From NCBI RefSeq assembly GCF_036227105.1, contig NZ_CP109434.1, forward strand, positions 8,342,501 through 8,406,500: 64,000 nt of DNA, read 5' to 3'. Positions 33,963-43,609 of this stretch are shown here, piece after piece. The translations under genes were made by a program, and so were the position numbers. Each line of letters opens with the position of its first letter. Positions within the stretch are counted from its first letter, which is position 1. The stretch comes from Amycolatopsis sp. NBC_01488. GTDB lineage: Bacteria > Actinomycetota > Actinomycetes > Mycobacteriales > Pseudonocardiaceae. The notes under the pieces are model-generated. The model was not told the origin of the DNA. It saw only the letters and a program-made list of their open reading frames with translations, and searched no databases.

Positions 33963-35507
33963 GTGGAAACCACCGACCCGCGGGCCCTGCGCGCCGCCAT
34001 GCTCGAGGCCGTCCGGAACCGCGCCACCGACGACGAGTTCGACCCGCACGCGGAGCTCCGTGACGTCCTCGCCCCGCTCGGCCTGACGCCGGAGGACAGC
34101 GGCGGCACCGTCACGTTCCGCAAGCGCGACCCGCTGATGCCCAGCAGCCTGCGCATCGGCGGCGCGGCCGCGGTCGCGCTGGCCCAGCAGTCGGTGATCG
34201 CGGCGAAGCTGTGGCGGATGCGCACCGGCCTCGGCCAGGACATCACCGTCGACCTCGGCCAGGCCATCCGCCGGCTCGCCCCGGCGTCGGAAATGAAGTG
34301 GGAGACGCTCAACGGCTACCCCGCCGCCATGTCCGACCGCTCGATCGGCGCCTACTTCGGCTTCTACCCCACGCGGGACGGCCGCCGCGTCATCCCGGCC
34401 AACATCTACCCCGGGCTGAAGTCGAAGATGCTCGCCGTCCTCGACTGCGCCGACAACCCCGAAGCACTCGGCCGCGCCATCGCCCGCCACAGCGCCGACG
34501 AGCTGGAAGCGCTCGGCGAGGAGCACGGAATCGTCTTCGCGAAGGTCCGCAGCGTCGAGGAGTTCGTCGAGGAGCCGGTGTTCGAGCACCTCGCGGCCCG
34601 GCCGCTGATCGAGATCGAGAAGGTCGCCGACACCGCACCGGAACCGTTGCCGGAGTGGGGCACCCATCCGCTGTCCGGCATCCGCGCGCTCGGCATGGGC
34701 CACGTGATCGCCGGCGCGGGCATCGGCCGCTCGCTGGCCTCCCTCGGCGCGGACGCGCTCAACGTCTGGCGCGTCCTGGAGTTCGAAGAGGACCCGCTGA
34801 TCGCCACGGCCAACGTCGGCGTCCGCTCGACCCGCCTCGACGTCCGCAACCCCGACGGGCAAGCGACCCTTCGCGCGCTGCTGCGTGACGCGGACATCTT
34901 CTACGCCAACCGCCGCCCGGGCCTGCTCACCGAACTCGGCGTCGACGCGGACCAGGCGTTCGCCGTCCGGCCCGGCCTGATCCACGTCACCGCCAGCTGC
35001 CACGGCGAAACCGGTCCCTGGGCCCGCCGCGTCGGGTTCGACCAGGTCGCCGGGACGGTGACCGGCATGGTCGCCGCCGAGGGCAGCCTCGAGGAGCCGA
35101 AGCTGCCGCCGACGTCGATCATCAACGACTACCTGGTCGCCTGGCTCGGCGCGACCGGCGCCATGGCGGCGCTGGCCCGCCGCGCCACCGAAGGCGGCAG
35201 CTACCGCGTGCACGTCTCCCTGACCCGGGCGGCGATGTGGGCGGTGACGCTCGGCTTCTTCGACTGGGACTACGTCCGTAAGGCCGTCGGCAGCGGCGGC
35301 GAGCACGAACTGCTCGACCCGCAGCTGTTCACCTCGCTCACGCCGCTCGGGATCTACCAGGGCGTCACGGAGAACGTCACGCTGTCGCGGACCCCGCACC
35401 ACTACCTGAACGTGCTGTCCCCGCGCGGCGCCGACCAGCCGGTGTGGCTGCCCAAGCCCCGGCAGGTCGACGTGGCCGCACTGGCCAAGGCCCTGCGACG
35501 GCCGTGA
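33963..35507 (+). CDS. CaiB/BaiF-family (class III) CoA transferase
   Basis: 514 residues from a GTG with GGAGAG upstream; a far longer in-frame extension overlaps the AtuA-like gene and is not used. The protein holds two copies of the CaiB fold: a first about 1-220 (SSLRIGGAAAVALAQQSVIAAKLW) and a second from about 235 (LSGIRALGMGHVIAGAGIGRSLASLGADALNVW; GLIHVTASCHGETGPWARRVGFDQVAGTVTGM). The usual catalytic Asp is expected after VRNPDGQ/ADIFYANRRPG. It should move CoA between acyl groups for the catabolic route begun by the AtuA-like protein. Confidence 0.88.
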   Translation: METTDPRALRAAMLEAVRNRATDDEFDPHAELRDVLAPLGLTPEDSGGTVTFRKRDPLMPSSLRIGGAAAVALAQQSVIAAKLWRMRTGLGQDITVDLGQAIRRLAPASEMKWETLNGYPAAMSDRSIGAYFGFYPTRDGRRVIPANIYPGLKSKMLAVLDCADNPEALGRAIARHSADELEALGEEHGIVFAKVRSVEEFVEEPVFEHLAARPLIEIEKVADTAPEPLPEWGTHPLSGIRALGMGHVIAGAGIGRSLASLGADALNVWRVLEFEEDPLIATANVGVRSTRLDVRNPDGQATLRALLRDADIFYANRRPGLLTELGVDADQAFAVRPGLIHVTASCHGETGPWARRVGFDQVAGTVTGMVAAEGSLEEPKLPPTSIINDYLVAWLGATGAMAALARRATEGGSYRVHVSLTRAAMWAVTLGFFDWDYVRKAVGSGGEHELLDPQLFTSLTPLGIYQGVTENVTLSRTPHHYLNVLSPRGADQPVWLPKPRQVDVAALAKALRRP

Positions 35508-35583
35508 AGTGGCGGGACGGACGGACGGCCTTGCGTCGAACGCCGTGTCAGCGACGAAGCCCGCCACTCCGTGGTCAATACAG

Positions 35584-36540
35584 CTAGAGGTCGATGACGA
35601 CCTTGCCGTGGACGTGCCGGCCGGCCTGGAGCTCGGCTGCGCGCCGGATCTGCTCGATCGGGAAGCTCGCCGCGATCGGTACCCGGAGCCGGCCGGCCGC
35701 GACCAGGCGGGCGATCTCTTCCAGGGCGCCGACAGCGGCGTTCGCGCCGTTGGCCGCCGGCACTCCGTCGACTTGCGCGGCGACGGTGCAGATGCGGCCG
35801 TCCGGAACGCCGAGTTCCCGTGCGGTGTGCACGGTCTCCGTCCCGTGCAGGTCGATGGCGGCAGTGACGCCGCCGGGAGCGAGGGCGCGGACCCGGTCGG
35901 CCAGGCCGGCCCCGTAGGCGACCGGCTCGGCTCCGAGATCGCGCAGGAAGCCGGCCGATCCCGCCGACCCCGTCCCGAGCACGCGGGCTCCCGCGATCCG
36001 GGCCAGCTGGACAGCGAACACCCCGACCCCGCCCGCCGCGCCGCCGATCAGCACGGTGTCGTCCGGGCCCGGGTCGACCACGGCGAGGGCGGCGGATGCC
36101 GTGCGGCCGGCGATCGCGAGGGTGGCGGCGGTGCGGTCGTCGACGCCGTCGGGGGTGTGCCGGGCCTCGTTCGCCGCGATCCCCCCGGCCGGGTCGACCA
36201 CCACGAAGTCGGCGACCGCGCGGGACAGGGCGCCCCCGAACACCCGGTCACCCGGTGCGAAGCCGGTCACTTCGGCACCGACCTGGTCGACCACGCCCGC
36301 GTAGTCGGTCCCGAACCCGGCCGGGAGGCTCAAGCCGAACCGGGCGGCGGTGCCCGCGTCGGCGGTCATGATCCAGTCCATCGGGTTCAGGCCGGCCGCG
36401 GTGACCCGCACCCGGACCTGTCCCGGACCGGCCTGCGGCGCGGGGATCTCGCGGAGGTGCAGGACTTCGGGACCGCCGAACGAATCGAGCTGGACCGCCC
36501 TGCTCCTGCCCGCCGACGGGTGCTCGCTCTGGTGCTGCAT
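35584..36540 (-). CDS. NADP-dependent quinone oxidoreductase-like MDR protein
   Basis: 318 residues with AAGGAGA upstream of the ATG. It is a zinc-free medium-chain reductase: catalytic GroES-like domain (AAGLNPMDW, FGTDYAGVV), Rossmann nucleotide site GGAAGGVGVFAVQLAR (about residue 160) and a C-terminal GRHVHGKVVIDL. Such proteins reduce quinones or enones with NADPH. It is divergent from a TetR gene, with two operators between them, so a toxic electrophile may be both substrate and inducer. Confidence 0.92.
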   Translation of the reverse strand: MQHQSEHPSAGRSRAVQLDSFGGPEVLHLREIPAPQAGPGQVRVRVTAAGLNPMDWIMTADAGTAARFGLSLPAGFGTDYAGVVDQVGAEVTGFAPGDRVFGGALSRAVADFVVVDPAGGIAANEARHTPDGVDDRTAATLAIAGRTASAALAVVDPGPDDTVLIGGAAGGVGVFAVQLARIAGARVLGTGSAGSAGFLRDLGAEPVAYGAGLADRVRALAPGGVTAAIDLHGTETVHTARELGVPDGRICTVAAQVDGVPAANGANAAVGALEEIARLVAAGRLRVPIAASFPIEQIRRAAELQAGRHVHGKVVIDL

Positions 36541-36566
36541 GGGCGCCTGTCTCCTTGAACCGAGCG

Positions 36567-36625
36567 AAACGGACTATGCTCCGTTTACCTGGACGACCTT
36601 AACACAACCGGAGCGTGATCCGTTT
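36567..36625. promoter_or_regulatory. Two 20-bp inverted-repeat operators (AAACGGA-N6-TCCGTTT)
   Basis: AAACGGA and TCCGTTT flank six bases at 36567-36586; AACCGGA and TCCGTTT flank six bases at 36606-36625. The centres are 39 bp apart and the second site ends on the TTG start of the regulator gene. The pair fits a dimeric TetR protein controlling both divergent genes. Confidence 0.85.
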
Positions 36626-37200
36626 TGACTGAGGCGGAGATCCGTGGACCACGGGCGGACGCCACCCGTAACCGCGACCAGTTGCTCGCCGTGGCGACCC
36701 GCATGTTCGTGTCGGCTGACGCCGAGCCGTCGATGCGGGCGATCGCCCGGCAAGCCGGGGTCGGCATCGCCACGCTGTACCGGCACTTCCCGACCCGCGA
36801 GTCGCTGGTCGACGCGGTCTACCGGGACCAGGTGGTGCGACTGACGACCGGCGCCCGCGAACTGCTCGGCCGGCTGCCGCCGGCTACGGCGATGCGGCGC
36901 TGGATGGACTTGTTCGGAGACTGGATCGCGACCAAGAACGGCATGCTCGACACGCTGCTCGCGATGATCGAGGCGGGCGAGATCGCCCACGCCCGGACCC
37001 GGACCGAGCTGCTGGCCGCCATCACCACGATCCTGGACGCCGGCCGCGCAGCGGGCGACCTCCGCTCCGACGTCACCGCCGACGACATCGCCGCCGCCCT
37101 CATCGGCATCTTCACCGTGGCCCCGCGGCCCGAGCAGGCAGCCAAGGGCGACCGCCTGCTGAACCTCCTGATGGACGGCCTCCGCCCGCCGCCCGGCTGA
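36625..37200 (+). CDS. TetR-family regulator
   Basis: 191 residues if the TTG at 36625 is the start; no ATG precedes the HTH, and no clear ribosome site is present, so translation may be leaderless. HTH: SMRAIARQAGVGIATLYRHFPTRESL (about 36-61), followed by the helical ligand domain. The operators overlap its own start, indicating autorepression and control of the divergent oxidoreductase gene. Confidence 0.88.
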   Translation: MTEAEIRGPRADATRNRDQLLAVATRMFVSADAEPSMRAIARQAGVGIATLYRHFPTRESLVDAVYRDQVVRLTTGARELLGRLPPATAMRRWMDLFGDWIATKNGMLDTLLAMIEAGEIAHARTRTELLAAITTILDAGRAAGDLRSDVTADDIAAALIGIFTVAPRPEQAAKGDRLLNLLMDGLRPPPG

Positions 37201-37302
37201 GCCGCCTCCCACCGGCGGGCCGCACCCTGCTCGCGTTCGACGAACCGCAGCGGCAAGCGACGGGCATTTCGCGATCGAGCAACTCGACGTGCTCGAACGC
37301 GC

Positions 37303-39003
37303 TCAGGGCCGTCCGTCCACCCCGGGGTCGGTGAACACGTCCTGGTTCCGCCGCCGGCCCAGCATCGTCACCGCGATGAGGGCGGCCGCCGCGGCGGCGA
37401 TGCCGCACACCAGGTAGCCGATGGCGTAGGCGTGGGAGAGTGCGTGGAACGCGACGTCCTTGAGGGGGTTGAACGGGATCGGCGTGCCGTCGGGCCCCGG
37501 TACCTGCGCCGGGACGCCGTTCTGCCCGAGCGGGCCGGACTTCACCGCGTGGACCGCGGCTTCCACCGCCGGGCGTTGCGCCGCGGGGACGTGCTGCGGT
37601 GCGGCGTAGAACGCGTCCAGTGCGGACTTGAGGGACGGGGACGAGGCGATTTCGGCGTTGATCGCGTTCGCGGCGTTCGTCAGCGCGATCGCGCCCACGA
37701 TGGCGGGCCCGAGCGTCAGGCCGCCGTCGCGCAACATGCTCGTCGCCCCGCTGGCCATGCCGGCCTTGGACGTCGGGACGCTGTTCACGGCGACGACGGT
37801 GATCGAGGTGACGGCCAGCTTGAATCCGGCGCCGACGACCAGCAGCGGCGCCGCGACCGCCCCGATGGAGAGGTTCGTGGCCGGGATGGCGGCGAGCACG
37901 AAGTCGCCGATCCCGATCAGCGCCATCCCGGTCCCGAGCACGACGCCGGGGCTGAAGCGCTCGACCACCCGGGTACTGACCGGGAACAGCACCACGCCCA
38001 TCACGTTCAGGCAGAAGAAGCCGAGGGACGTCGCGAGCGGGGTGTACTCCTGGATGGCCGACAGCCGGATGCTCGTCGCATACGCGGTGCCCAGGTAGGC
38101 GAACATGCCGACCACGGTCACCACCGCGGAGACCGTGAACACCCGGTTGCCGAACAGGTCCAGGCGGATCAACGGCCGGTCCACCCGGCGCTCGATCGCC
38201 ACGAACAGCACCATGAACACGACGGCCACGACGAACCCGCCGATCACCGGAACGCTGCCCCAGCCGTCGTCGGCGCCCTGGATCACCGCGTACAGCAACG
38301 CGAACAGGGACACCGCGATGGTGATCTGGCCGGGCCAGTCCAGGGACCGGCCCAGCGGTGCGGCGGAGTTCTGCGCACCGGACAGGGTGATCACGCAGCT
38401 GACCACGGCCAGGACCGCCATGGCGAGGAAGGCGTAGCGCCAGCTCGCGTACTCACCGCCCGAGTGGTGGATGCGGGCCAGCAAGCCGGCCAGCACCGGG
38501 GAGATGAACCCGGCGCCGGTGAGGGCGGCGGCCCAGATCGAGATGGAGTGCGCGCGCTGCCGGACGCTCTGCGTACCCGCGGCGAGCATCGCGATCGACG
38601 TCGGGAAGATCGCCGCGGCGCCGATGCCGGACACCACCTGACCGGTGAGGAGCACCCCGGTACCGCCGCTGGGCGTGAAGAAGCCGAGCAGTCCGCCGAC
38701 GGCCATCAGCGCGGCGCCGGCGGCCAGCAGCCGCTTGCGTCCGAAGAGGTCGCCGACCACGCCGAAGGACAGCTCGAGCAGCGTCACTGGCACCAGGAAG
38801 GCGTCGGAGATCCAGGTCAGCGTCGTCGACGAGGTGTGCAGGTCCTGGTTGATGAAGCCGTTGATGACGGCCGGGATGGACAGGCCGATCTGGGCGACGG
38901 CGACGGCCGCTGCCGCTGCCACCAGGGTGCCCCGTCGGAGCTCCACTGGTGCAGCCGGGCCGGAAGGGGCGACGGTCTCACTCACGGTTGTGAAGCAAAC
39001 CAC
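37303..39003 (-). CDS. MFS drug-efflux transporter (DHA2 type, 14 TMS)
   Basis: 566 residues. Many hydrophobic helices, the loop motif VVGDLFGRKRLL (motif A variant) between TMS 2 and 3, and GQVVSGIGAAAIFPTS (motif C-like region) place it in the 14-helix DHA2 family. The large loop near residue 470-510 (PSLKSALDAFYAAPQHVPA) is common in this group. A GTG at 38985 is an alternative start. The MarR gene lies 29 bp upstream on the same strand, so regulator and pump form one transcript, as in many multidrug efflux systems. Confidence 0.92.
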   Translation of the reverse strand: MVCFTTVSETVAPSGPAAPVELRRGTLVAAAAAVAVAQIGLSIPAVINGFINQDLHTSSTTLTWISDAFLVPVTLLELSFGVVGDLFGRKRLLAAGAALMAVGGLLGFFTPSGGTGVLLTGQVVSGIGAAAIFPTSIAMLAAGTQSVRQRAHSISIWAAALTGAGFISPVLAGLLARIHHSGGEYASWRYAFLAMAVLAVVSCVITLSGAQNSAAPLGRSLDWPGQITIAVSLFALLYAVIQGADDGWGSVPVIGGFVVAVVFMVLFVAIERRVDRPLIRLDLFGNRVFTVSAVVTVVGMFAYLGTAYATSIRLSAIQEYTPLATSLGFFCLNVMGVVLFPVSTRVVERFSPGVVLGTGMALIGIGDFVLAAIPATNLSIGAVAAPLLVVGAGFKLAVTSITVVAVNSVPTSKAGMASGATSMLRDGGLTLGPAIVGAIALTNAANAINAEIASSPSLKSALDAFYAAPQHVPAAQRPAVEAAVHAVKSGPLGQNGVPAQVPGPDGTPIPFNPLKDVAFHALSHAYAIGYLVCGIAAAAAALIAVTMLGRRRNQDVFTDPGVDGRP

Positions 39004-39032
39004 ACCGAAAACCAGATGTACAGGTTTCCTGA

Positions 39033-39575
39033 CTATTGCGTGGAGGTGGGCTTCTTCCGGGGTTTTTCGTCCGCCGGGCGGGGTGGTGGGTCACTTTCGA
39101 CCCGGCGCTCGAGCAAGGCGCGACGGCACAGTTCCAGCGAGTGTTGCAGTTCGCCGGCCTGGCCGTCGGAAAGCAGCGAGAGCATGTGGTCCTGCAACGC
39201 GGCCACCTGCGGCCGCAGCCGATCGAGCAGCCGGTGGCCGGCGGGCGTCAGGGCGATGACGAGGCGGCGGCGGTCGGCGGGGTCGCGGTGGCGCTCGATC
39301 AGCCCGCGGTTCAGCAGCGTCGTGACCATGTCGGCCATGCTCTGGTCGGTGACGAAAGAGTGCCGGGCCAGGCGCGCGGCGGTGAGGTCGGGGTGACGTT
39401 CGAGGACGGTCAGGGCGGTGTACTGCAGCGTCGTGATGTCCGCCGGCCGGACGAGGGCGTCGAGTCCGGCGCGCACGGACAGCTCGACCTGCTTCACCAG
39501 GTACAGCAAAGTCGACGGCGGCGTCGCCGGATCGCCCGAACCGGCCCGGTGCGCCTGAGTGTCACCAGTCTTCAT
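39033..39575 (-). CDS. MarR-family regulator of the adjacent MFS pump
   Basis: 180 residues. Winged HTH: DLTAARLARHSFVTDQSMADMVTTL followed by GLIERHRDPADRRRLVIALTPAG (about 60-110), the DxRxx wing typical of MarR. The C-terminus is a Pro/Lys-rich tail. It is the first gene of the two-gene operon with the transporter and probably represses it until a drug-like ligand binds. Confidence 0.92.
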   Translation of the reverse strand: MKTGDTQAHRAGSGDPATPPSTLLYLVKQVELSVRAGLDALVRPADITTLQYTALTVLERHPDLTAARLARHSFVTDQSMADMVTTLLNRGLIERHRDPADRRRLVIALTPAGHRLLDRLRPQVAALQDHMLSLLSDGQAGELQHSLELCRRALLERRVESDPPPRPADEKPRKKPTSTQ

Positions 39576-39699
39576 GGTCAGCCAGGACCTCCCTGGATGA
39601 CCATCGTAGGCGTCGGCCCCCGCCGAGCCGGACGTCGATGATCAACGCGGGTGGCCCCGTTCACTGACCGAGAGCGGCCTTCTGCCAGTCCCGGCGGTG

Positions 39700-40647
39700 C
39701 TAACGAGGTGGCCTGCCCGCGGGCCACCAGCGCGCGTCGGTGGGCATGGCGTAGCCGCGGACGGATGCGACCGGCTTGCGCCGCGCGGTGCGGGCCAGGG
39801 CGGCGAGCCAGAGCACACCGACGAGGGCGACCAGGACGAGGCCCGACCAGGTGAACACGGTGAACAGGTTCACCTGCTCCTCGGTGGGCTGGGGCAGATA
39901 GCCCGCCTCCAGGGTGCCCGGCCGGCCGGTGAGCAGAAGGGTGATCAGGACGGCGATGCTGTTCATCGAGTCCCATAGCGCGTGCAGCAGCGAGACGCCG
40001 AGGTAGGCGGCCACCAGCCGCGCGGTCAGCAGGAAGTGGTCGCGGGTGCTGCGGGAAAACAGCACGCCGCCCAGGATCGCCGTCCACAGGCCGTGCCCGA
40101 ACGGTGCGAGCAGGCCGCGCAGCAGCTCGGTGGACACCAGATCCATCAGCGACAGACCGTGCGCGGTGATCATCGCGGTCAGGGCGTACCCGGCGGACTC
40201 GAAGGCGGCGAACCCGAACCCGACGCTCGCGCCCAGCACCAGGCCGTCGCGGACCGACTTGTGCACCAGGTGACGGGTCAGCAGCGCCAGCGCCGCCAGC
40301 TTGACCGCTTCCTCGATCAGGCCGACGCCGAAGAACAGCCACGGCGAGGGATGCAGCAGGTAGCTCTCCAGCAGCGAGGCGCCCAGCACGCCGAGCACGC
40401 CGCCGACCGCGAAGACCCGGAACACCAGCTCCCCGGTGACCTCGCCGGAGTGGCGGTGCTGGAACGCCCACGCGACGAACGTGGCCGGGACGAGGAAGCT
40501 GCCCAGCAGGACGACCGTGGGGATCAGGTTGGCGTTCTGAGTGGCGTAGGTGATGACCACCGCGGCCACCCACAGCACCAGCCCGCCGAAGAGCATCCGC
40601 AACCACGGCCGGCGGCTGCGGCGCGCGGTCGGTTCGTTCACGACCAT
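39700..40647 (-). CDS. PrsW-like intramembrane metalloprotease (CAAX/ABI-related)
   Basis: 315 residues from the ATG at 40647 (GGAGG lies 11 nt upstream). About eight to nine membrane segments. The metal-binding pattern of PrsW proteases is visible: GLIEEAVKLAAL (Glu-Glu), FAAFESAGYAL, APFGHGLWTAILG (His) and LLHALWDSMNS (His, Asp). In Bacillus, PrsW cuts an anti-sigma factor in response to envelope stress. No sigma/anti-sigma pair sits next to it here, so the substrate is unknown. Confidence 0.9.
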   Translation of the reverse strand: MVVNEPTARRSRRPWLRMLFGGLVLWVAAVVITYATQNANLIPTVVLLGSFLVPATFVAWAFQHRHSGEVTGELVFRVFAVGGVLGVLGASLLESYLLHPSPWLFFGVGLIEEAVKLAALALLTRHLVHKSVRDGLVLGASVGFGFAAFESAGYALTAMITAHGLSLMDLVSTELLRGLLAPFGHGLWTAILGGVLFSRSTRDHFLLTARLVAAYLGVSLLHALWDSMNSIAVLITLLLTGRPGTLEAGYLPQPTEEQVNLFTVFTWSGLVLVALVGVLWLAALARTARRKPVASVRGYAMPTDARWWPAGRPPR

Positions 40648-40988
40648 GGGAATCACTGCCTCCTTCGGCCAGAACGGCTCAACCGGGCGCAGCACCGGCG
40701 ATACGCGGGCCCGCCGGCGACTTCCCGTGCCCCGAGTCCGGCTCTACCCCTTCCCCGCCGTCCTAACCGACCGGGTGCCTGGCGGCCGGCATCCCGTTCG
40801 GCTGAGCCCCGCGTCGCGGCCGGTGCGTCTACACCCCTGCGGGGGTACAGTCAAGGGCGCGTGAGGTTGAGCCCGAGCCCTGCGTGAGCCCTCCGCTCGC
40901 TTTCGGATCCAGGATCGATGCGGTGGCGAGTTCACCTCCGCGTCCACTGCGCGCGCTTGTCGCCCGCTTCCCCCGGGAGGCCATCGCC

Positions 40989-41513
40989 ATGTCGCAACCA
41001 CCGTCCGTCCACGTTCAGCCGCTCGCACCGCTCCTGCGGGTGCTGCGGACCTGCCGGCGAAACGACCTGCTGGTCATCAGCGCCGACGGTGAAGTCGACC
41101 TGTCCAGCGCCGGGCTGCTGCGCCGCGCGCTGTGGCAGGACTTGCCTCAGCACACCGTCCTGGACCTCAGCGGCGTGTCCTTCATGGCCGCGGCCGGGCT
41201 GCGGGTGCTCGAAGAAGCGGCCGAGCGAGCGCACCTGGAGCGCCGGCGGATCGCCGTGGTCGCCACGACGCGCCCGGTGACGCGCCTTCTGCGGCTGGCC
41301 GGCTTCGACCGGATACCCGTCTACTCACGGCTGGCCGACGCGGTCCGCGAACTGCCGTCCTGGCCGGTCGCGGAACCGCTCCTCTGGCATTCCATCGAGG
41401 AACGTGGAAGGTTGGCTCCACGAGGGCTGGATCAAGGTTCCGCGGAGGTGTCGAGGAAGGCGCGACGATGGACCACCGGACGCACGACGTTTCCGCGGCC
41501 CTGCTCGAGCTGA
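40989..41513 (+). CDS. STAS-domain anti-sigma-factor antagonist
   Basis: 174 residues from the ATG with GGGAGG upstream. Residues about 25-125 are a STAS domain: LLVISADGEVDLSSAG, then VLDLSGVSFMAAAGLRVLEEA, where the Ser of DLSGVSFM is at the usual phosphorylation position. Such proteins bind anti-sigma factors when unphosphorylated. The C-terminal 50 residues are of low complexity and overlap the next gene's start by 46 bp, suggesting translational coupling or a recently lost stop codon. Confidence 0.85.
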   Translation: MSQPPSVHVQPLAPLLRVLRTCRRNDLLVISADGEVDLSSAGLLRRALWQDLPQHTVLDLSGVSFMAAAGLRVLEEAAERAHLERRRIAVVATTRPVTRLLRLAGFDRIPVYSRLADAVRELPSWPVAEPLLWHSIEERGRLAPRGLDQGSAEVSRKARRWTTGRTTFPRPCSS

Positions 41514-42217
41514 CGGAGTCGTTGCGAGCCGGCGAGTCCCGCGACGAGACCCTGGCGCGGCTGGCCGCCCGGGTGGTGACGGTGCTGCCCGGTGCCGACG
41601 CCGCGAGCGTGACGTTGTTCGACGGCGGCGTGCCCCGCACCATCGCCACCACCGAGGAAAGCGTGCTCGTCCTCGACAAGGCGCAGTACTCCCTCGATGA
41701 CGGCCCCTGCCTCGAGGCGACGCGCACCGAGACGGTCGTCCGCACCGACACGGCACTGGCCCGCCGGAGATGGCCCGCGTTCGGCGAGGCCGCGGCCGCG
41801 GCCGGTGTCGAAACGATGCTGTCCTGTCCCTTGTTCGTCGGCGTCGACGACGCGGTGACCGGGGAAACGGCCCGTCACCACGACCTGTCGGGCGCGCTGA
41901 ACGTGTGGAGCCGGCAGGAACACGCCTTCGACCCGATGGACGCGGCCCTGGTCGCGTTGTTCACCAGCGCCATGTCCGGGATCATCCTGACCGCGGCCCG
42001 GTGGGCCCACGCCCAGCTCCAAGCCCGGCAGCTGGTCACCGCACTGGAGACCCGCGACACGATCGCCACCGCCAAGGGCATCGTGATGGCCCGCCGCGGG
42101 CTGACCGCCGACGAGGCCTTCGCCTGGCTCACCGAGCTCTCCCAGCGGACGAACCGCAAGATCCGCGACATCGCCGCGATCATCCTGGCCCAGCCGGCGA
42201 TCGTCGAACCCGACTAG
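41468..42217 (+). CDS. GAF-ANTAR RNA-binding antiterminator
   Basis: 249 residues; GAGGAAGG precedes the ATG. GAF sensor (about 20-165: SVTLFDGGVPRTIATTEE, SLDDGPCLEA) and a C-terminal ANTAR domain (about 190-240: TALETRDTIATAKGIVMARRG, then AFAWLTELSQRTNRKIRDIAAII). ANTAR domains bind dual stem-loops in nascent RNA and prevent termination. It follows a STAS gene, an arrangement seen repeatedly in this window. Confidence 0.93.
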   Translation: MDHRTHDVSAALLELTESLRAGESRDETLARLAARVVTVLPGADAASVTLFDGGVPRTIATTEESVLVLDKAQYSLDDGPCLEATRTETVVRTDTALARRRWPAFGEAAAAAGVETMLSCPLFVGVDDAVTGETARHHDLSGALNVWSRQEHAFDPMDAALVALFTSAMSGIILTAARWAHAQLQARQLVTALETRDTIATAKGIVMARRGLTADEAFAWLTELSQRTNRKIRDIAAIILAQPAIVEPD

Positions 42218-42330
42218 CGCGGAGACGCAGCGAGCCGGGCCTGATCCGGGGCCGTCCGCCATGCCCGCCGGACCAGATCCGAGCTGGCGTTCGACGTCGC
42301 CGTTCCCGCGGGCTGACCGGGGTGCGCTCA

Positions 42331-43022
42331 TCATGGCTCCGGGTCGGCGACCTCGGCCGGGTGGAGCTGCCTGGTCACGATGTCGGCGGCGACGTCGAGC
42401 AGTGACCGGCCGCAGGCGAACGCATAGGCCCGGATCCGGGCCCGGGCCGCCGTGGGCGACAGGTGGAGCACGGCCATCACCATGCCAGTGGCCTGGGACA
42501 CCTGCCGGTACCGCATGCCGGCCCCGGACATCGTGGCACCGGGTCCGTCGAGCCAGCGGCCGGAGTTCGCTGCCAGACCGGACAACGCGAGCGCGTCGAT
42601 GCCTGCCAGCTGGCGGACGATGACCAGATCACCGGTGCTCAGCGGACCAGGGGTCCCGCGATGGGTGTCGAGGGTCGCGACGGGCATCGCTTCCATCAGT
42701 ACCGGGAAGGTGAACAACGCTTCCACTGGCTGGGTTGCCGCCTCGACGGCGAAGACCGGCCAGGCCGGTGCGAGGTCGGCGCCGAGGTCGGGCACGAGCA
42801 CCGGGTCGCCGCCGCGTACGCCTCGAAACTCGGTCCTTCGCCCAGCGCGAACTGCAGGTCCGCCAGGGCGGTGCTCACCGCGTCAGTGGCATACACCAGC
42901 TCACGCTGCCCGGTACGGGCCACGACGGTGATCGCGGCACCGTCCACCGGCACCAGCCGCACGCACTCCCGGCACACCCGGCCGAGCAGGTCGATCCCGC
43001 CGTCGGCGGCGTCCGCGCGCAA
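42331..43022 (-). pseudogene. GAF-ANTAR gene with a frameshift
   Basis: The upstream part (from about 43022; LGRVCRECVRLVPVDGAAITVV, ALGEGPSFEAYAA) and the downstream part (VLVPDLGADLAPAWPVFAVEA, then ANTAR-type YRQVSQATGMVMAVLHLSP and YAFACGRSLLDVAADIV) are in different frames. They join smoothly if one G is restored in the run at about 42807-42816 (EAYAA-GDPVLVPDL). So this is one GAF-ANTAR gene carrying a one-base deletion, or a sequencing error. The start is unclear; TTG at 43022 is the first usable codon. Confidence 0.8.
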
Positions 43023-43609
43023 CGCGGACAGGACGCTCGCGGGCAGCCTCGGAGCTCAGTCATCGCTCATGGTTCCGGAGTCGGCGTCGGGTGATTGGTC
43101 GAGCGACGAGCTGTCCGTCGGATGTGTGGCGATCGGGAGGTCCCTTCGAGAATGATCGGCCGCTGCCTTGGTCGAAGCACAGCGGACGGACCGCCGTCCG
43201 GATCCCGGCTCGGTGTTCGGGATCGTGGCGGTGGCGCGCAGGATCCGGACGTTCGCCGCGGCAGTCCGCCGCGTGCGGAAACTTGCCGCCGACGCCGTCG
43301 GCATGCCGTGGGCGAGGTGGATCGCGCTGACGCGCTCCGGCGGCGGTGGTCGTGTGCGGGCCCGACGTCATGTCGGTGCTCCCGTCCTCGACCGCTGACA
43401 CCGGCCGAACTGGGTCGTCCGGGAACGACGGCGTTTGACCACCCACGTACGAGATGCCCACGGACTACACCCGACCATACCCCCCGGCATCGCGGAGCCA
43501 GGCCGGCGGACCTTCTCAGCGGCCCGTCCCGCGCATCCAGTGCAGCGTCCGGCATGAAGCGGGTGACCCGCTGTGGCGTTCGGCCACCGTGGAGAGGACC
43601 GTGGGGGGC
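43023..43609. other. Intergenic stretch with no supported gene
   Basis: Several open frames cross this stretch on both strands, the best being an 82-codon minus-strand frame (43056-43304) and a 76-codon plus-strand frame (43168-43398). Neither has a ribosome site, a recognisable domain or clear codon bias. I see no strong hairpin or operator. Confidence 0.4.

Noticed and set aside
43056..43398. Short frames in the stretch 43023-43609 as possible small proteins
   Set aside because: No ribosome site, domain or regular codon bias; two strands are open equally well.
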